A program made the position numbers and the translations under genes. This document shows positions 1 to 8,626 of a stretch of 51,380 nucleotides of DNA, one piece after another. The DNA is taken from contig JASJAY010000009.1 of NCBI GenBank assembly GCA_030066775.1, forward strand, positions 1 through 51,380. Direction: 5' to 3'. The stretch comes from Planctomycetota bacterium (GTDB taxonomy: Bacteria > Planctomycetota > PLA2 > JAEUHO01). The notes below the pieces were generated by a model that saw nothing but the letters and a program-made list of their open reading frames with translations, was not told the origin of the DNA and did no database searches. How positions within the stretch are numbered: position 1 is the stretch's first letter; the number at the start of each line of letters is the position of its first letter.

Positions 1-1640
1 GATGCGAGCAGCTGGTCCACCAGCAACCGGGTCCCGCTGCCGGGATTGCGGTTCGCGATGCGCAGCGCGGGATCGGCCGCCGCCTTCTGCATCGCGGCTT
101 CCACGTCGTCGCCCTCGAAGTGCGCGGCATGCGCACCGCGATACGCGACACCCTGAGAGCGGCCGTAGCCGCGCAGCACGCGCGTGCCATCGGGGGCGAA
201 GGGTGCGTTCCACGTCTCCGTCTCGGGATCGAGCAGGTGCACCGGCGCGACGTCACAAGCACCCGCCCCGATCGCGGCGATGCCGCCCTTGGATCCGGCC
301 GCGATCACCTTCACGAGCCCGGCCGCATCGAAGACGTGTCCGACGATCGTGTCCAGGCCGAGGCAGTGACTGCCGACGACCGTGAGCACCGCGGGGGTGA
401 CGTCGTGGCCGAGGAGCGTCACGGTGACCTCGTCGCCGGCATCGGCGTACTCGACGTTCGCGGGCACCTCGAAGAAGCCGTCGGCGCGCGCGAACGTCGT
501 CACCGAACCCGAGCCCTTGCCGAGCGGATACGCCACCAGGCCGCCGGTCCCGCGCACGAGCCCGAGCAGCGAGAACTCCGCCCGCCCGCGCTCCGAGCGC
601 ACGTGCTGGCCGAGGGTCGCCCGCACGGTCGCGCGCGCCTCCTCGCTGCGTCCCATGAGCCGCCGCAGCACGGGCGCCACGACCGCGTGGAAGGTGAAGA
701 TCGCCGACGTCGGGAAGCCGGGCAGCACGGCCACGGGCTTCCGCTCCCACGCGGCGAGGCAGAGCGGCTTGCCCGGCTTGAGCGCCACGCCGTGCACGAC
801 GATCTCCGCCATCCCCGCCAGCACGCCGTACGAGAGGTCGCCCTGCCCCTTGCTCGTGCCGCCCGACAGGATCGTGAGGTCGTAGTCGCGCTTCGCGCGC
901 TCGAGCAGCGCGCGGATGCTCGCTTCGTCATCCGGCGCGATGCCGAGCACGTCCGCGTCGCCGCCCATCTCGCGCACGGTGTCCGCCACGAGCGTCGCGT
1001 TCGCGTCGTGCACCTGACCCAGCGCGAGCGGCTCCCCGGGCGCGACGATCTCGTCGCCGGTGGAGATCACCGCAACGCGCACGCGCCGCCGGCAGTCGAC
1101 CGCGTCGATGCCGCACGCGGCGAGCGTCCCCGTCTCCCGCGCGGTGAGCGGCGTGCCGGCACGCAAGAGCGTCTCGCCACGCGCGATGTCGCTGCCCGCC
1201 GCGCTCAACCGCGCGCCGGGCACGGCCGCCGCGGTCACGCGCACCGTGTCGCCGTCGACCTCGGTGTCCTCGACCATCACCATGGCATCGGCGCCGCGCG
1301 GGATGGGGGCCCCCGTGGCGACGACGACGGCGGTGCCCGGTGTGACGGGCGTGTCGGCCGCATGCCCGGCAGCGACGCCGACGCCGACCACCCGCAGGCT
1401 CGTCGGCTCGCCTTCCGACGCGCCGTACGTGTCCTCCGCGCGCACGGCGAACCCGTCGACGTTGGCGCGGTCGAAGGCCGGTACGTCGCCCGGTGCGAGC
1501 ACGTCGTCCGCCAGCACGCGACCGAGGCACGACCCCAGCGGCACGCGCTCCGCCCCGACCGCTTCGAGGTCGATGGTCCCGTGCCAACGCGACTTCGCCT
1601 CGGCGAGGGGAACAACGTCCAGGAATTGCCGCTGCTTCAT
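1..1640 (-). CDS. MoeA-type molybdopterin molybdenumtransferase with C-terminal PBP-like domain (partial, 3' end outside window)
   Basis: The frame opens with ATG at 1640 (MKQRQFLDVVPLAEAK) and is open to the window edge, giving about 546 codons. The first ~390 residues match MoeA, which inserts molybdenum into adenylated molybdopterin. Visible MoeA motifs are DRANVDGFAVRA near residue 60, STGDEI near 190, LSGGTSKGQGD near 257 and PGKPLCLA. After the MoeA module a second domain follows, ending at the edge with NRNPGSGTRLLVDQL near residue 528. That is the signature of the periplasmic-binding-protein-like domain (PF12727) known fused to MoeA in some bacteria and archaea. The gene is divergent from the subtilase gene, with 49 bp between starts. 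Molybdopterin cofactor made here could serve the oxidoreductase at 35.6-38.4 kb. The fusion call is firm; the PBP ligand (perhaps molybdate or tungstate) is unknown. Confidence 0.88.
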   Translation of the reverse strand, partial: MKQRQFLDVVPLAEAKSRWHGTIDLEAVGAERVPLGSCLGRVLADDVLAPGDVPAFDRANVDGFAVRAEDTYGASEGEPTSLRVVGVGVAAGHAADTPVTPGTAVVVATGAPIPRGADAMVMVEDTEVDGDTVRVTAAAVPGARLSAAGSDIARGETLLRAGTPLTARETGTLAACGIDAVDCRRRVRVAVISTGDEIVAPGEPLALGQVHDANATLVADTVREMGGDADVLGIAPDDEASIRALLERAKRDYDLTILSGGTSKGQGDLSYGVLAGMAEIVVHGVALKPGKPLCLAAWERKPVAVLPGFPTSAIFTFHAVVAPVLRRLMGRSEEARATVRATLGQHVRSERGRAEFSLLGLVRGTGGLVAYPLGKGSGSVTTFARADGFFEVPANVEYADAGDEVTVTLLGHDVTPAVLTVVGSHCLGLDTIVGHVFDAAGLVKVIAAGSKGGIAAIGAGACDVAPVHLLDPETETWNAPFAPDGTRVLRGYGRSQGVAYRGAHAAHFEGDDVEAAMQKAAADPALRIANRNPGSGTRLLVDQLLA

Positions 1641-1689
1641 GATCGGGCCAAAAGGTACCGGCAGACGCCAGTAGCATCGAACGACCTTG

Positions 1690-4200
1690 ATGCGCTCCCT
1701 GCCCCTCGTCCTGTTCGTACTCCTCGCCACCGGTGCATGCGGTGGGGGCGGTGGCGGCGGCTTCTCGGACGAGGAGCCCGAGGTGCCCGCCCCGGGCCTG
1801 CGCGGCACGGTGCGGCTGCCCGGCATGGAGCTCGGCCGCATCGCCGAGCTCGAGCCGAACGACAGCCCGGCGCAACCGCATGCGTTGGCGCCGCTGTTCG
1901 CGCGCTGCTCCATGGAGGTGGCCGGTCTCGCCGCGGCCAACGCCACGGACCTCGGCGGGCTCGACCCCGACGACGTCTTCCGCTTTGGTGCGCTGGCCGA
2001 CCAGGAGGCCACGCTCAGCCTCGACTTCCGACGCATCGGCACGGACCTGGTGGAGATCGGCTTCGCGGTCGTCGAGACGGAGAGCGGCACCCCCGTCGCG
2101 TCCGACGCCGGCACGACGGGGCCGCTCACCGCGACCTTCCCCCTCACGGCGAACACGGCCTACGACGTCACCGTCACCATCACCGCCGGGTCGGCGTCCT
2201 ACGTGCTCGAGATCGCCCTGGCGGACGGCAGCGGTGGCACCATGCCCCTGATGGCCCCGCCGTTGGCGAAGCCCGCGCCGGCGCCCGCGATGCCGCCGAC
2301 GCAGGTTGCGGCGGGCGAGCCACCGTGCGCCTGCGACCGGGTGCTCGTGCAGCTCGCAGCCGATGTCGACGTCGCGGCGTTCTGCAGAGCGCACGGACTG
2401 TCCGTCCAGCGCCGGCTCGCCTCCGGCACGTACTGCCTCGGCTATCCCCACGACGGCCCCCCCGACGGCCGCCGCAAGGCCGTGTCGATCGCGGCGGACC
2501 TGTGCGACTGCGAAGGCGTGGTGTTCGCCGAGCCGGACTGGATCGTCCAACCGCTGGGCGAGGCCTCCGATCCGCTCTACGGCGGCCAGTGGAACCTGAA
2601 GGCGATCGGCTGCGAACCCGCGTGGGACGTGACGCTCGGCGATCCCGACATCGTGATCGGCGTGATCGACGCGGGCATCCTGCCCGACCATCCGGACCTG
2701 ATCGACAACCTCGAGCCGGGCTACGACTTCATCAGCGACGCGGCGATCGCCCTCGACGGCGACGGTCGCGATCCGGATCCCACGGATCCCGGCGACCGCT
2801 TCCTGACCTCCGGTCTGTCGAGCTGGCACGGCACGCATGTCGCGGGCATCTGCGTTGCGCAGCAGGGCAACGACTTCGGCATCACGGGTGTGGCGCCGGG
2901 GTGCCGGGTCATGCCGCTCCGTGCCCTCGGACTCGGCGGCGGCTTCGTGAGCGACGTGGCCGACGCGGTGCTCTTCGGCGCCGGGCTCTTCAACGCCCCC
3001 GGGCGCGGACAGCTGCTGGAGCCGTTGCGCATCCTCAATCTCTCCATCGGCCTGAACATCGACAGCACCGAGCTGCGCTCGGCCTGCAGTCGTGCCTTCA
3101 ATCGCGGCGTCTTCCTCGTCGGGGCGACGGGCAACACCGGCGGCGCGGTGGTCTTCCCCGCGCGCTACGACAGCGTGTTCGCCGTCGCCGCGGTCGACGC
3201 CCGGCTGCGCGCGACCGCCTACTCGAGCTTCGGCCCGGAGGTGGACGTGGCGGCGCCCGGCGGCCTCTCCGCGCGCGACATCTGGGGTCGCGGCTGGCCG
3301 GATCACATCCTCTCGACCGTGCGCGACGAGACGACCTTCCCGTCGACGTACGGGATCGGCGGCCTGCAGGGCACCAGCCACGCCGCGCCGCACGTGTCGG
3401 GCGCCGCGGCGCTCCTGCTCTCGATGGACCCGACGCTGACCTCCACGGATCTCAAGACCATCCTGCGGGACACGGCGTTGGACGTCGGCGCGCCGGGCTA
3501 CGACGTGGCCCACGGGGCGGGACTGCTGCAGGTCCACCAGGCCGTCAAGGCCGTCATCGCGCGCCTCGGCCAGACGCGTCCGGATCCGATCCTCACGATG
3601 CCCACGCACTCGGTGCTCTTCAAGGGCTTCGACACGCTCGAGACGATCCCGATCTCGAACGGGGGCGGCGGGACGCTGGCGGTGACGGCCGTGCAGGCCT
3701 CGACCGACGACGGCGTGCTCTGGCTGTCGGCCAGCCTGATTCCCGCACCGCCCGGCGAGGACACCAACGTCAGCGCGGTCGACATCACGGTCGATCGCAA
3801 CGGCCTGGCGGACGGGCGCTACTCCGGCACGATCCGGCTGGCCAACCCCGACGGCGTGCTGGCCGCCGTGCGTGTGCTGCTCTACGTCGACACGCTGCCG
3901 CGCGTCGGCAAGCAGCTCCACGTCGCCGCGATCGAAGAGTCCACCGGCATCGCGCGCCGCGTCACGCCCGTCCAGCCCGAGTACGGCTGGCGCTTCTGGC
4001 TGACGGAGCTCCCCGCCGCCCGCTACCTGATCAGGGCAGGCGAAGACCTCGACGAAGACACGTTCTTCTGCGAGCCCGCCGATGCCTGCGCGTGGTTCGG
4101 GGGACCGACCGAGAACGACGCGATTCCCGTGCAGGTCGAGACGGACGAGCCGGCCATCGTCGGCCTGGACGTGTTCCTCGTCCCGCCGACCGGTCAGTAG
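1690..4200 (+). CDS. Subtilisin-family (S8) serine protease, predicted lipoprotein
   Basis: An 836-residue secreted protease. ATG at 1690 is chosen over the adjacent TTG at 1687; no clear Shine-Dalgarno site is visible. The N-terminus is a lipoprotein-type signal (VLLATGAC, Cys17) followed by a glycine run. Domains in order: a pre-peptidase (PPC)-like beta domain beginning ELEPNDSPAQ near residue 55; an inhibitor/prodomain-like segment from about 215; the S8 catalytic domain with Asp327 (VIDAGILPDHPDL), His380 (WHGTHVAGI) and Ser563 (GTSHAAPHVSG), so the full triad is present; a BACON-like beta domain from about 635 (ISNGGGGTLAV ... GLADGRYSGTI); and a short C-terminal beta region. It probably acts at the cell envelope. 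PPC domains usually sit after the catalytic domain, so the N-terminal position is less common. It overlaps the convergent MFS gene by 7 bp. Confidence 0.93.
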   Translation: MRSLPLVLFVLLATGACGGGGGGGFSDEEPEVPAPGLRGTVRLPGMELGRIAELEPNDSPAQPHALAPLFARCSMEVAGLAAANATDLGGLDPDDVFRFGALADQEATLSLDFRRIGTDLVEIGFAVVETESGTPVASDAGTTGPLTATFPLTANTAYDVTVTITAGSASYVLEIALADGSGGTMPLMAPPLAKPAPAPAMPPTQVAAGEPPCACDRVLVQLAADVDVAAFCRAHGLSVQRRLASGTYCLGYPHDGPPDGRRKAVSIAADLCDCEGVVFAEPDWIVQPLGEASDPLYGGQWNLKAIGCEPAWDVTLGDPDIVIGVIDAGILPDHPDLIDNLEPGYDFISDAAIALDGDGRDPDPTDPGDRFLTSGLSSWHGTHVAGICVAQQGNDFGITGVAPGCRVMPLRALGLGGGFVSDVADAVLFGAGLFNAPGRGQLLEPLRILNLSIGLNIDSTELRSACSRAFNRGVFLVGATGNTGGAVVFPARYDSVFAVAAVDARLRATAYSSFGPEVDVAAPGGLSARDIWGRGWPDHILSTVRDETTFPSTYGIGGLQGTSHAAPHVSGAAALLLSMDPTLTSTDLKTILRDTALDVGAPGYDVAHGAGLLQVHQAVKAVIARLGQTRPDPILTMPTHSVLFKGFDTLETIPISNGGGGTLAVTAVQASTDDGVLWLSASLIPAPPGEDTNVSAVDITVDRNGLADGRYSGTIRLANPDGVLAAVRVLLYVDTLPRVGKQLHVAAIEESTGIARRVTPVQPEYGWRFWLTELPAARYLIRAGEDLDEDTFFCEPADACAWFGGPTENDAIPVQVETDEPAIVGLDVFLVPPTGQ

Positions 4201-5375
4201 CGCTCGGCCGGCGGCGCCCGGCGGATGTGGGCCACGAACAGGAGCGGCACGAGCGCGACACCGGCGCCGATATAGAACGGCAGCGGCGGGCTCAGCTCGA
4301 ACAGGGCGATGCCTGCGTACGGCCCGATGATCCGCGACAGGCTCTGCAGGCTCTGGTTCAGCCCCAGCACGCCGCCTTGCTCCGTCGGGGGCGTACGGCG
4401 CGACAGCAGGCTCGACGTCGAGGGGGTGATCATCCCGAACCCGAGCACCGGGAGCGGCGAGAGCAGGGCCAGCGCCCACAACGAGTCCACGACCCCGATC
4501 CCGAGCAGCCCGACCGCAAGCAGGATCGGTCCGATCACCAGGAGCGTCTCCTCACCCACGCTCTTGAGCAGGCGCCGCACCACGACGCCCTGGTTCACGG
4601 CCGACCAGAAGCCGAGGTACGAGAACAACAGTCCCACCTGGAACGGGCTGAAGTCGTACACCTCCTTGCCGAGCAGGCTCAGGGTCGACTCGAGCAGCGC
4701 GAAGCAGGCTACGGCGATGAAGCCGGTCGTGAGCAGGGCACCGATCGCCTGGCGCCCCAACGCGGCACCGAGTGCGTTCAGGTCGAGCCACGTGTGGCTC
4801 GCGTGCTCCCGATGGCGCTCCGGCTCCGGCAGGTTCTTGAGCGCATAGAGCACGGCGAGCAGCGAGAACCCCGCCGCGATGAACCCCGGTGCCGAACGCG
4901 AGATCAGGTCGCCCAGGCCGCCGACCGCGGGGCCGATCGTGAAGCCGATGCCGAAGGCGGCGCCGATGAGCGCCATCCCCCGCGCGCGTTCCTCGCGCGA
5001 CGTGACGTCGGCGATGTAGGCCGACGCAGTCGAGATGGTGCCGCCGAACGTGCCGGCCAGCAGGCGCGAGACGAAGAGCACGGCGAGCGGCGCGCCCGTC
5101 ATCGGGGCGAGCCCGAACAACGTGTATGAGCCGAACGAGCCCCACAGCCCGACCAGGATGATCGGCCGACGGCCGAAGCGGTCCGACAGCCGGCCCCAGA
5201 TCGGCGCGGTCAGGAACTGCATCCCGGAGAACGAGATGAACAGCAGCGCGAGCGTGCTGCCTTGGGCGTCGTAGAGCTTCCCGTACAGGGGCAGCAGCGG
5301 CAGCACGATGCCGAATCCCAGGAGGTCGATGACCACGGTCAGGAAGACGGCAAGCAGGGGTGAACGGCGCTTCAC
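4194..5375 (-). CDS. MFS transporter, TetA-like drug/efflux type
   Basis: A 393-residue, 12-helix inner-membrane transporter of the major facilitator superfamily, probably a proton-driven exporter. The N-terminus begins VKRRSPLLAVFLTVVIDLLG, and loop 2-3 carries MFS motif A as GRLSDRFGRRPI. A hydrophilic loop EPERHREH separates the two six-helix halves. The frame is open far upstream of this point, but the upstream residues are Arg/Gly-rich shadow coding, so I place the start at GTG 5375, directly before the first helix. The length suits the TetA/MdtG class (about 390-410). The substrate cannot be told from sequence. The gene ends tail-to-tail inside the stop region of the protease gene, and its start lies 54 bp from the divergent adenosyltransferase start. 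Confidence 0.9.
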   Translation of the reverse strand: MKRRSPLLAVFLTVVIDLLGFGIVLPLLPLYGKLYDAQGSTLALLFISFSGMQFLTAPIWGRLSDRFGRRPIILVGLWGSFGSYTLFGLAPMTGAPLAVLFVSRLLAGTFGGTISTASAYIADVTSREERARGMALIGAAFGIGFTIGPAVGGLGDLISRSAPGFIAAGFSLLAVLYALKNLPEPERHREHASHTWLDLNALGAALGRQAIGALLTTGFIAVACFALLESTLSLLGKEVYDFSPFQVGLLFSYLGFWSAVNQGVVVRRLLKSVGEETLLVIGPILLAVGLLGIGVVDSLWALALLSPLPVLGFGMITPSTSSLLSRRTPPTEQGGVLGLNQSLQSLSRIIGPYAGIALFELSPPLPFYIGAGVALVPLLFVAHIRRAPPAERY

Positions 5376-5429
5376 GGGCGGCGGATTGTACGGAGCGGAG
5401 CCGAACCCGCGTGCGAGGATGCGACCGCA

Positions 5430-5981
5430 ATGCGGATCTACACCAAGACGGGCGACGACGGCACGACCGGACTCTTCGGCGGCCGCCGGGTGAGCAAGGC
5501 CGCGCTGCGCGTCGAGTCCTACGGCACGGTCGACGAGCTCAACGCGATCCTGGGCTGGGTCCGGGCCACCGACGGGGGTACGGAAGCCGCGGACGCGATC
5601 CTCGCCACGGCCCAGGAAGCCTGCTTCCGGCTCGGCGCGTTCGTCGCGACGGTGCCGGGCAAGGACCCGGGCATCGCCCCGCTCACGAACGAGGACGTCA
5701 CCGCGCTCGAGGCCGCCATCGATGCGGCCGAGGAGGGCCTGCCCGCCCTCACCTCGTTCATCCTGCCGGGCGGCACGGAAGCCGGCAGCCGCATGCACGT
5801 GGCGCGCACCGTCTGCCGCCGCGCCGAGCGCGCCCTCGTGGCGCTCGCGCGCGAGGACGAGGTCGACATGGTCCTCGTTCGCTGGCTGAACCGACTCTCC
5901 GACCTGCTCTTCGTGCTGGCGCGGCGCGCCAACCACGACGCGGGTGTCGCGGACGTACCGTGGGTCCCGCGAGGCGAGTGA
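5430..5981 (+). CDS. PduO-type ATP:cob(I)alamin adenosyltransferase
   Basis: A 183-residue cytoplasmic enzyme that transfers adenosyl from ATP to cob(I)alamin to give coenzyme B12. The N-terminus MRIYTKTGDDGTTGLFGG is the classic ATP-binding start of the PduO/MMAB family (PF01923), followed by VESYGTVDELNAILGW. Later family motifs are ILPGGTEAGSRMHVARTVCR and the C-terminal LNRLSDLLFVLAR, where the conserved RAER and NRLSD segments contact ATP and cobalamin. Length is normal for the family. It heads a rightward group with YgfZ, a small protein and an SDR. The YgfZ start lies 10 bp after this stop. No B12-dependent mutase or cobalamin riboswitch is visible in the window. Confidence 0.95.
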   Translation: MRIYTKTGDDGTTGLFGGRRVSKAALRVESYGTVDELNAILGWVRATDGGTEAADAILATAQEACFRLGAFVATVPGKDPGIAPLTNEDVTALEAAIDAAEEGLPALTSFILPGGTEAGSRMHVARTVCRRAERALVALAREDEVDMVLVRWLNRLSDLLFVLARRANHDAGVADVPWVPRGE

Positions 5982-5991
5982 GGAGCGCGTC

Positions 5992-6897
5992 GTGATCGTG
6001 CGACGGGACGACCGCCGCTGGGTCCGCGTGGTCGGCGCCGACCGCGCCGACTACCTGCACCGCATGCTGACGCAGGACGTCATGGGCATCGGGCCCGCGC
6101 ACGTCCGCCCCGCGTGCCTGCTCACGCCCAAGGGACGCATCGTCGCGGATCTCCTGATCTGGAACGCGTCCACGCACTACTGGCTCAACTTCCCGACCGC
6201 GGCCGAAGCGGCCATTCCCACGCTCGAGAAGTACGTGATCCTCGAGGACACCGCGTTCGAGCCGAGCGACGACGTGCGGATCGACCTCGTCGGTCCGGAT
6301 GCTGCCACCGCGCTCGAGCAGGCCGGGCTCTCCGTGCCCGCCGCGACGGCTTGCCGCGAAGGCGAGCTCGGCGGCGGCCCGGTGCACGTGCTCCACCTCG
6401 ACCTCGGCCGCCGCACGCGCTACGTGCTCAAGGTGCCGGCCGAGAACGCAGCCGCCGCGATCGCCGCGATCGACCTGCCCGAGGGCGACCTCGCAGCGCT
6501 GGAGGTCGCGCGCATCGAGGAGGGCGTCCCGGCCTACGGCCCGGAGCTGGGCGAGGACGTGCTCTTCAACGAGGCGGGCCTGCAGGACACCGTGTCGTGG
6601 TCCAAGGGCTGCTTCCCCGGACAGGAGCCCGTCGTCATGGCGCTCGATCGCGGCCACGCTCCGCGGTGCCTCTGCGTGCTGGCGGCGGAAGGCGACGCGG
6701 TTCCGGAAACGGGGGTCGACCTCGTCCACGAGGCAAAGCGCGTCGGCACGCTCACGTCGGCGACCTACGCGCCCCATGCGGGCGGCGTACGCGCCCTCGG
6801 CTACGTGCGGCATGCGCTCGCCCACGTCGGCACCGAGCTCGAGACCCCGGCGGGCGATCGGGTCCGGATCGTGCGGGTGCGCCGGCTGGTCCGGTAG
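5992..6897 (+). CDS. ygfZ: YgfZ/GcvT-like folate-binding protein (Fe-S cluster repair)
   Basis: A 301-residue protein of the YgfZ/GcvT aminomethyltransferase fold. YgfZ is a tetrahydrofolate-dependent factor that helps assemble or repair some Fe-S enzymes. The signature K-G-C-F-P-G-Q-E is present at residues 205-212, with the essential Cys207. N-terminal family motifs DYLHRMLTQDV and LLTPKGRIVADL are also clear. The frame is open from 5944, but GTG 5992 is preferred: AGGAG lies 6 bases upstream and the encoded protein starts just before the domain (VIVRRDDRRWVRVVG). The upstream stop is at 5979-5981, so the two genes are probably cotranscribed. Confidence 0.92.
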   Translation: MIVRRDDRRWVRVVGADRADYLHRMLTQDVMGIGPAHVRPACLLTPKGRIVADLLIWNASTHYWLNFPTAAEAAIPTLEKYVILEDTAFEPSDDVRIDLVGPDAATALEQAGLSVPAATACREGELGGGPVHVLHLDLGRRTRYVLKVPAENAAAAIAAIDLPEGDLAALEVARIEEGVPAYGPELGEDVLFNEAGLQDTVSWSKGCFPGQEPVVMALDRGHAPRCLCVLAAEGDAVPETGVDLVHEAKRVGTLTSATYAPHAGGVRALGYVRHALAHVGTELETPAGDRVRIVRVRRLVR

Positions 6898-6911
6898 TAC
6901 CCTCGGCCGCC

Positions 6912-7226
6912 ATGGAAAGCCCCTTGCTCGAACGCGTGCGCCGCGCCATTGGCGCGCATCCGATCCTCCGTGACGAGAAGAAGCTCACGGTCGAGATGAA
7001 GGGCCGCCGCGTCGAGGTCGGCGGCACCGTGTTCACGCGCGACATGCATCGGCAGCTGGTCGACCTCCTCTCGCGTCTCCCGGGCGCGGAGGAGCTGCTC
7101 TTCACCTGCGAGCCGCAGATCGCGGCCCCCGAGCGGCGCACCTTGGAAGGGCGTGTGCCCAACGTGACCGACGCCCCGACCCCCTCGGACCCGTTCTACA
7201 GCGTGCGCCGCAAGCGCAGCGAGTAG
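6912..7226 (+). CDS. Small hypothetical protein with BON-like central segment
   Basis: A 104-residue protein starting at ATG 6912 (MESPLLERVRRAIGAHP), 14 bp after ygfZ and 5 bp before the SDR gene, so part of the same rightward unit. The middle (residues ~26-70) has a beta-hairpin/helix pattern: LTVEMKGRRVEVGGTVFT, then RDMHRQLVDLLSRLPGAEEL, then LLFTCEPQI. This resembles BON domains (short strand, G-x-V turn, helix, Gly, strand), which bind phospholipid or act in envelope proteins. No signal peptide or membrane helix is seen, and the C-terminus is polar and basic (SVRRKRSE). The BON call is by eye and weak; the coding call rests on tight spacing and clean reading frame. Confidence 0.7.
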   Translation: MESPLLERVRRAIGAHPILRDEKKLTVEMKGRRVEVGGTVFTRDMHRQLVDLLSRLPGAEELLFTCEPQIAAPERRTLEGRVPNVTDAPTPSDPFYSVRRKRSE

Positions 7227-7231
7227 CACGC

Positions 7232-7993
7232 ATGACCCCGCGGACGGTCCTCGTCACAGGCGCCTCGCGCGGCATCGGCGAGGCCATCGCCAAGCGCTTC
7301 GCGGCCGACGGCTGTCGCGTCGGTCTGCTCGCCCGCACGGAAGAGGCGCTCGGTCGCGTTGCCGACGAGATCGCCGCAGAGGACGGCATCGCGGAGATCC
7401 TCGTCGCCGACCTGCTCGAGGTCGAGGACACGCGGGCGGTCGTCGATGCCTGGATCGACGCGCACGGCGGCGTCGACGTGCTCGTGAACAACGCGGGTGG
7501 GAACGTGCGCCGCGAAGCCGGCGACTACACCGTGGATGAGTGGGGGCGCCTGATCGGGCTCGCTCTCACCGCCCCCTTCTTCCTCTCCTGCCAGTGCGCG
7601 GACGGCATGCGCGAACGCGGCTTCGGCCGCATCGTCAACGTCGGCAGCGTGGCCGGCATGACCGCGCTGCCCACGGGTGCGCCGTACGCCGCGGCGAAGG
7701 CCGGCCTCGCGCAGCTCACGCGCAACCTCGCGCGCGAGTGGGGCGCCGACGGCGTCACGGTCAACCTCGTCGCCCCCTGGTACGTGAAGACGCCGCTCAC
7801 CGAGGGCGTGCTCGGCGACCCGGGCTTCTTCGACGCGGTGCTCACCGCCACTCCGACGGGCCGCATCGGCACGCCGGAGGAGGTCGCGCACGCGGTCCGC
7901 TTCCTCGCCGGCGAGGACGCGGGCTGGATCAACGGCGTCGTGCTCCCCCTCGACGGGGGCTTCACCGCCGCGTCCTTCTATCCGCCCGCGTAG
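7232..7993 (+). CDS. SDR-family NAD(P)-dependent oxidoreductase
   Basis: A 253-residue classical short-chain dehydrogenase/reductase. The nucleotide-binding motif TGASRGIG is at residues 9-16 and NNAG at 86-89. The catalytic set Ser139, Tyr152 and Lys156 (GSVAGM ... YAAAK) has normal spacing. The C-terminal GWINGVVLPLDGG is typical of the 3-oxoacyl-ACP reductase / tropinone reductase-like group. Starts other than ATG 7232 would shorten the Rossmann strand. Basic residues after the first strand (LLARTEEAL) suggest NADPH over NADH. It is the last gene of the rightward unit 5430-7993 and overlaps the convergent membrane-protein gene by 16 bp. The substrate is unknown; a link to lipid or small-carbonyl reduction is possible. 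Confidence 0.93.
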   Translation: MTPRTVLVTGASRGIGEAIAKRFAADGCRVGLLARTEEALGRVADEIAAEDGIAEILVADLLEVEDTRAVVDAWIDAHGGVDVLVNNAGGNVRREAGDYTVDEWGRLIGLALTAPFFLSCQCADGMRERGFGRIVNVGSVAGMTALPTGAPYAAAKAGLAQLTRNLAREWGADGVTVNLVAPWYVKTPLTEGVLGDPGFFDAVLTATPTGRIGTPEEVAHAVRFLAGEDAGWINGVVLPLDGGFTAASFYPPA

Positions 7994-8535
7994 AGCTCCA
8001 AGAGCGGCGACGTCCGGTGCGCCCACCACGCGACGCCCCCCGCGATCGCCACCGCCAGGACCACCGACGGTCCCTCGAGTCGCCTCGGCAGCGGACACGC
8101 GACGAGCGCGAGCGAGGCGGCGAGCAGCAGCACGGCACCGACGGGCAAGCCCGCATACCGCCACGCGGCGAGCACCAGGCCGAGCAGCACGAGGAGGCCC
8201 GTGGGCCCGGCCCCGAACGCGCCCCGACGCGGGGTGCCCCACGCCGCGACCGACGCCCCCAACAGCGCCACGCCCCACAGCGTCGCGAGCAGGCCCAACG
8301 CCACCGACGCCTGGACGCCGAGCGCGTGCCCGAGCGGCAGCGCCACGAGACCCTGTGGCCACGGGCTGCGTGACGGTGCTTGCGGCGGCACGAGCGCGAA
8401 CGCCACAGCACCGAACGGCGCGGCCCACGCCGCCCACCAGAACGTGTCGGCCGGCGGCAGCGCCGGCCATCCGCCGCGGACGATCACGCCGACGACGAAT
8501 CCGGCCACGGTCGCGAGCAGCACGGGTACGCGCAC
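7978..8535 (-). CDS. Hypothetical multi-pass membrane protein
   Basis: A strongly hydrophobic frame of 185 residues with about five or six membrane segments, for example LLATVAGFVVGVIV, FWWAAWAAPFGAVAF, LGLLATLWGVALLGASVAAW and SVVLAVAIAGGVAWW. The first standard start is GTG 8535. The frame stays open and hydrophobic upstream to a TGA near 8624 (residues such as AGAAFGAGLLLRYALP), so the real start could be a CTG around 8610-8625 with an extra helix. It lies downstream of the YceI gene in the same direction and ends inside the tail of the SDR gene. I do not recognise the family. Confidence 0.6.
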   Translation of the reverse strand: MRVPVLLATVAGFVVGVIVRGGWPALPPADTFWWAAWAAPFGAVAFALVPPQAPSRSPWPQGLVALPLGHALGVQASVALGLLATLWGVALLGASVAAWGTPRRGAFGAGPTGLLVLLGLVLAAWRYAGLPVGAVLLLAASLALVACPLPRRLEGPSVVLAVAIAGGVAWWAHRTSPLLELYAGG

Positions 8536-8626
8536 GCGGGGCAGGGCATAGCGGAGCAGGAGCCCCGCACCGAAGGCCGCCCCCGCGGCCGGGGCGACGC
8601 GCAGGATCGCCTCGAAGAGCAGCGCG

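Noticed and set aside
120..5129. A very long rightward open frame of over 1600 codons
   Set aside because: It reads as Arg/Ala/Gly-rich nonsense opposite MoeA, out of frame across the protease and antisense to the MFS gene. Real genes with full motif sets occupy the same DNA. Such frames are common in GC-rich genomes.
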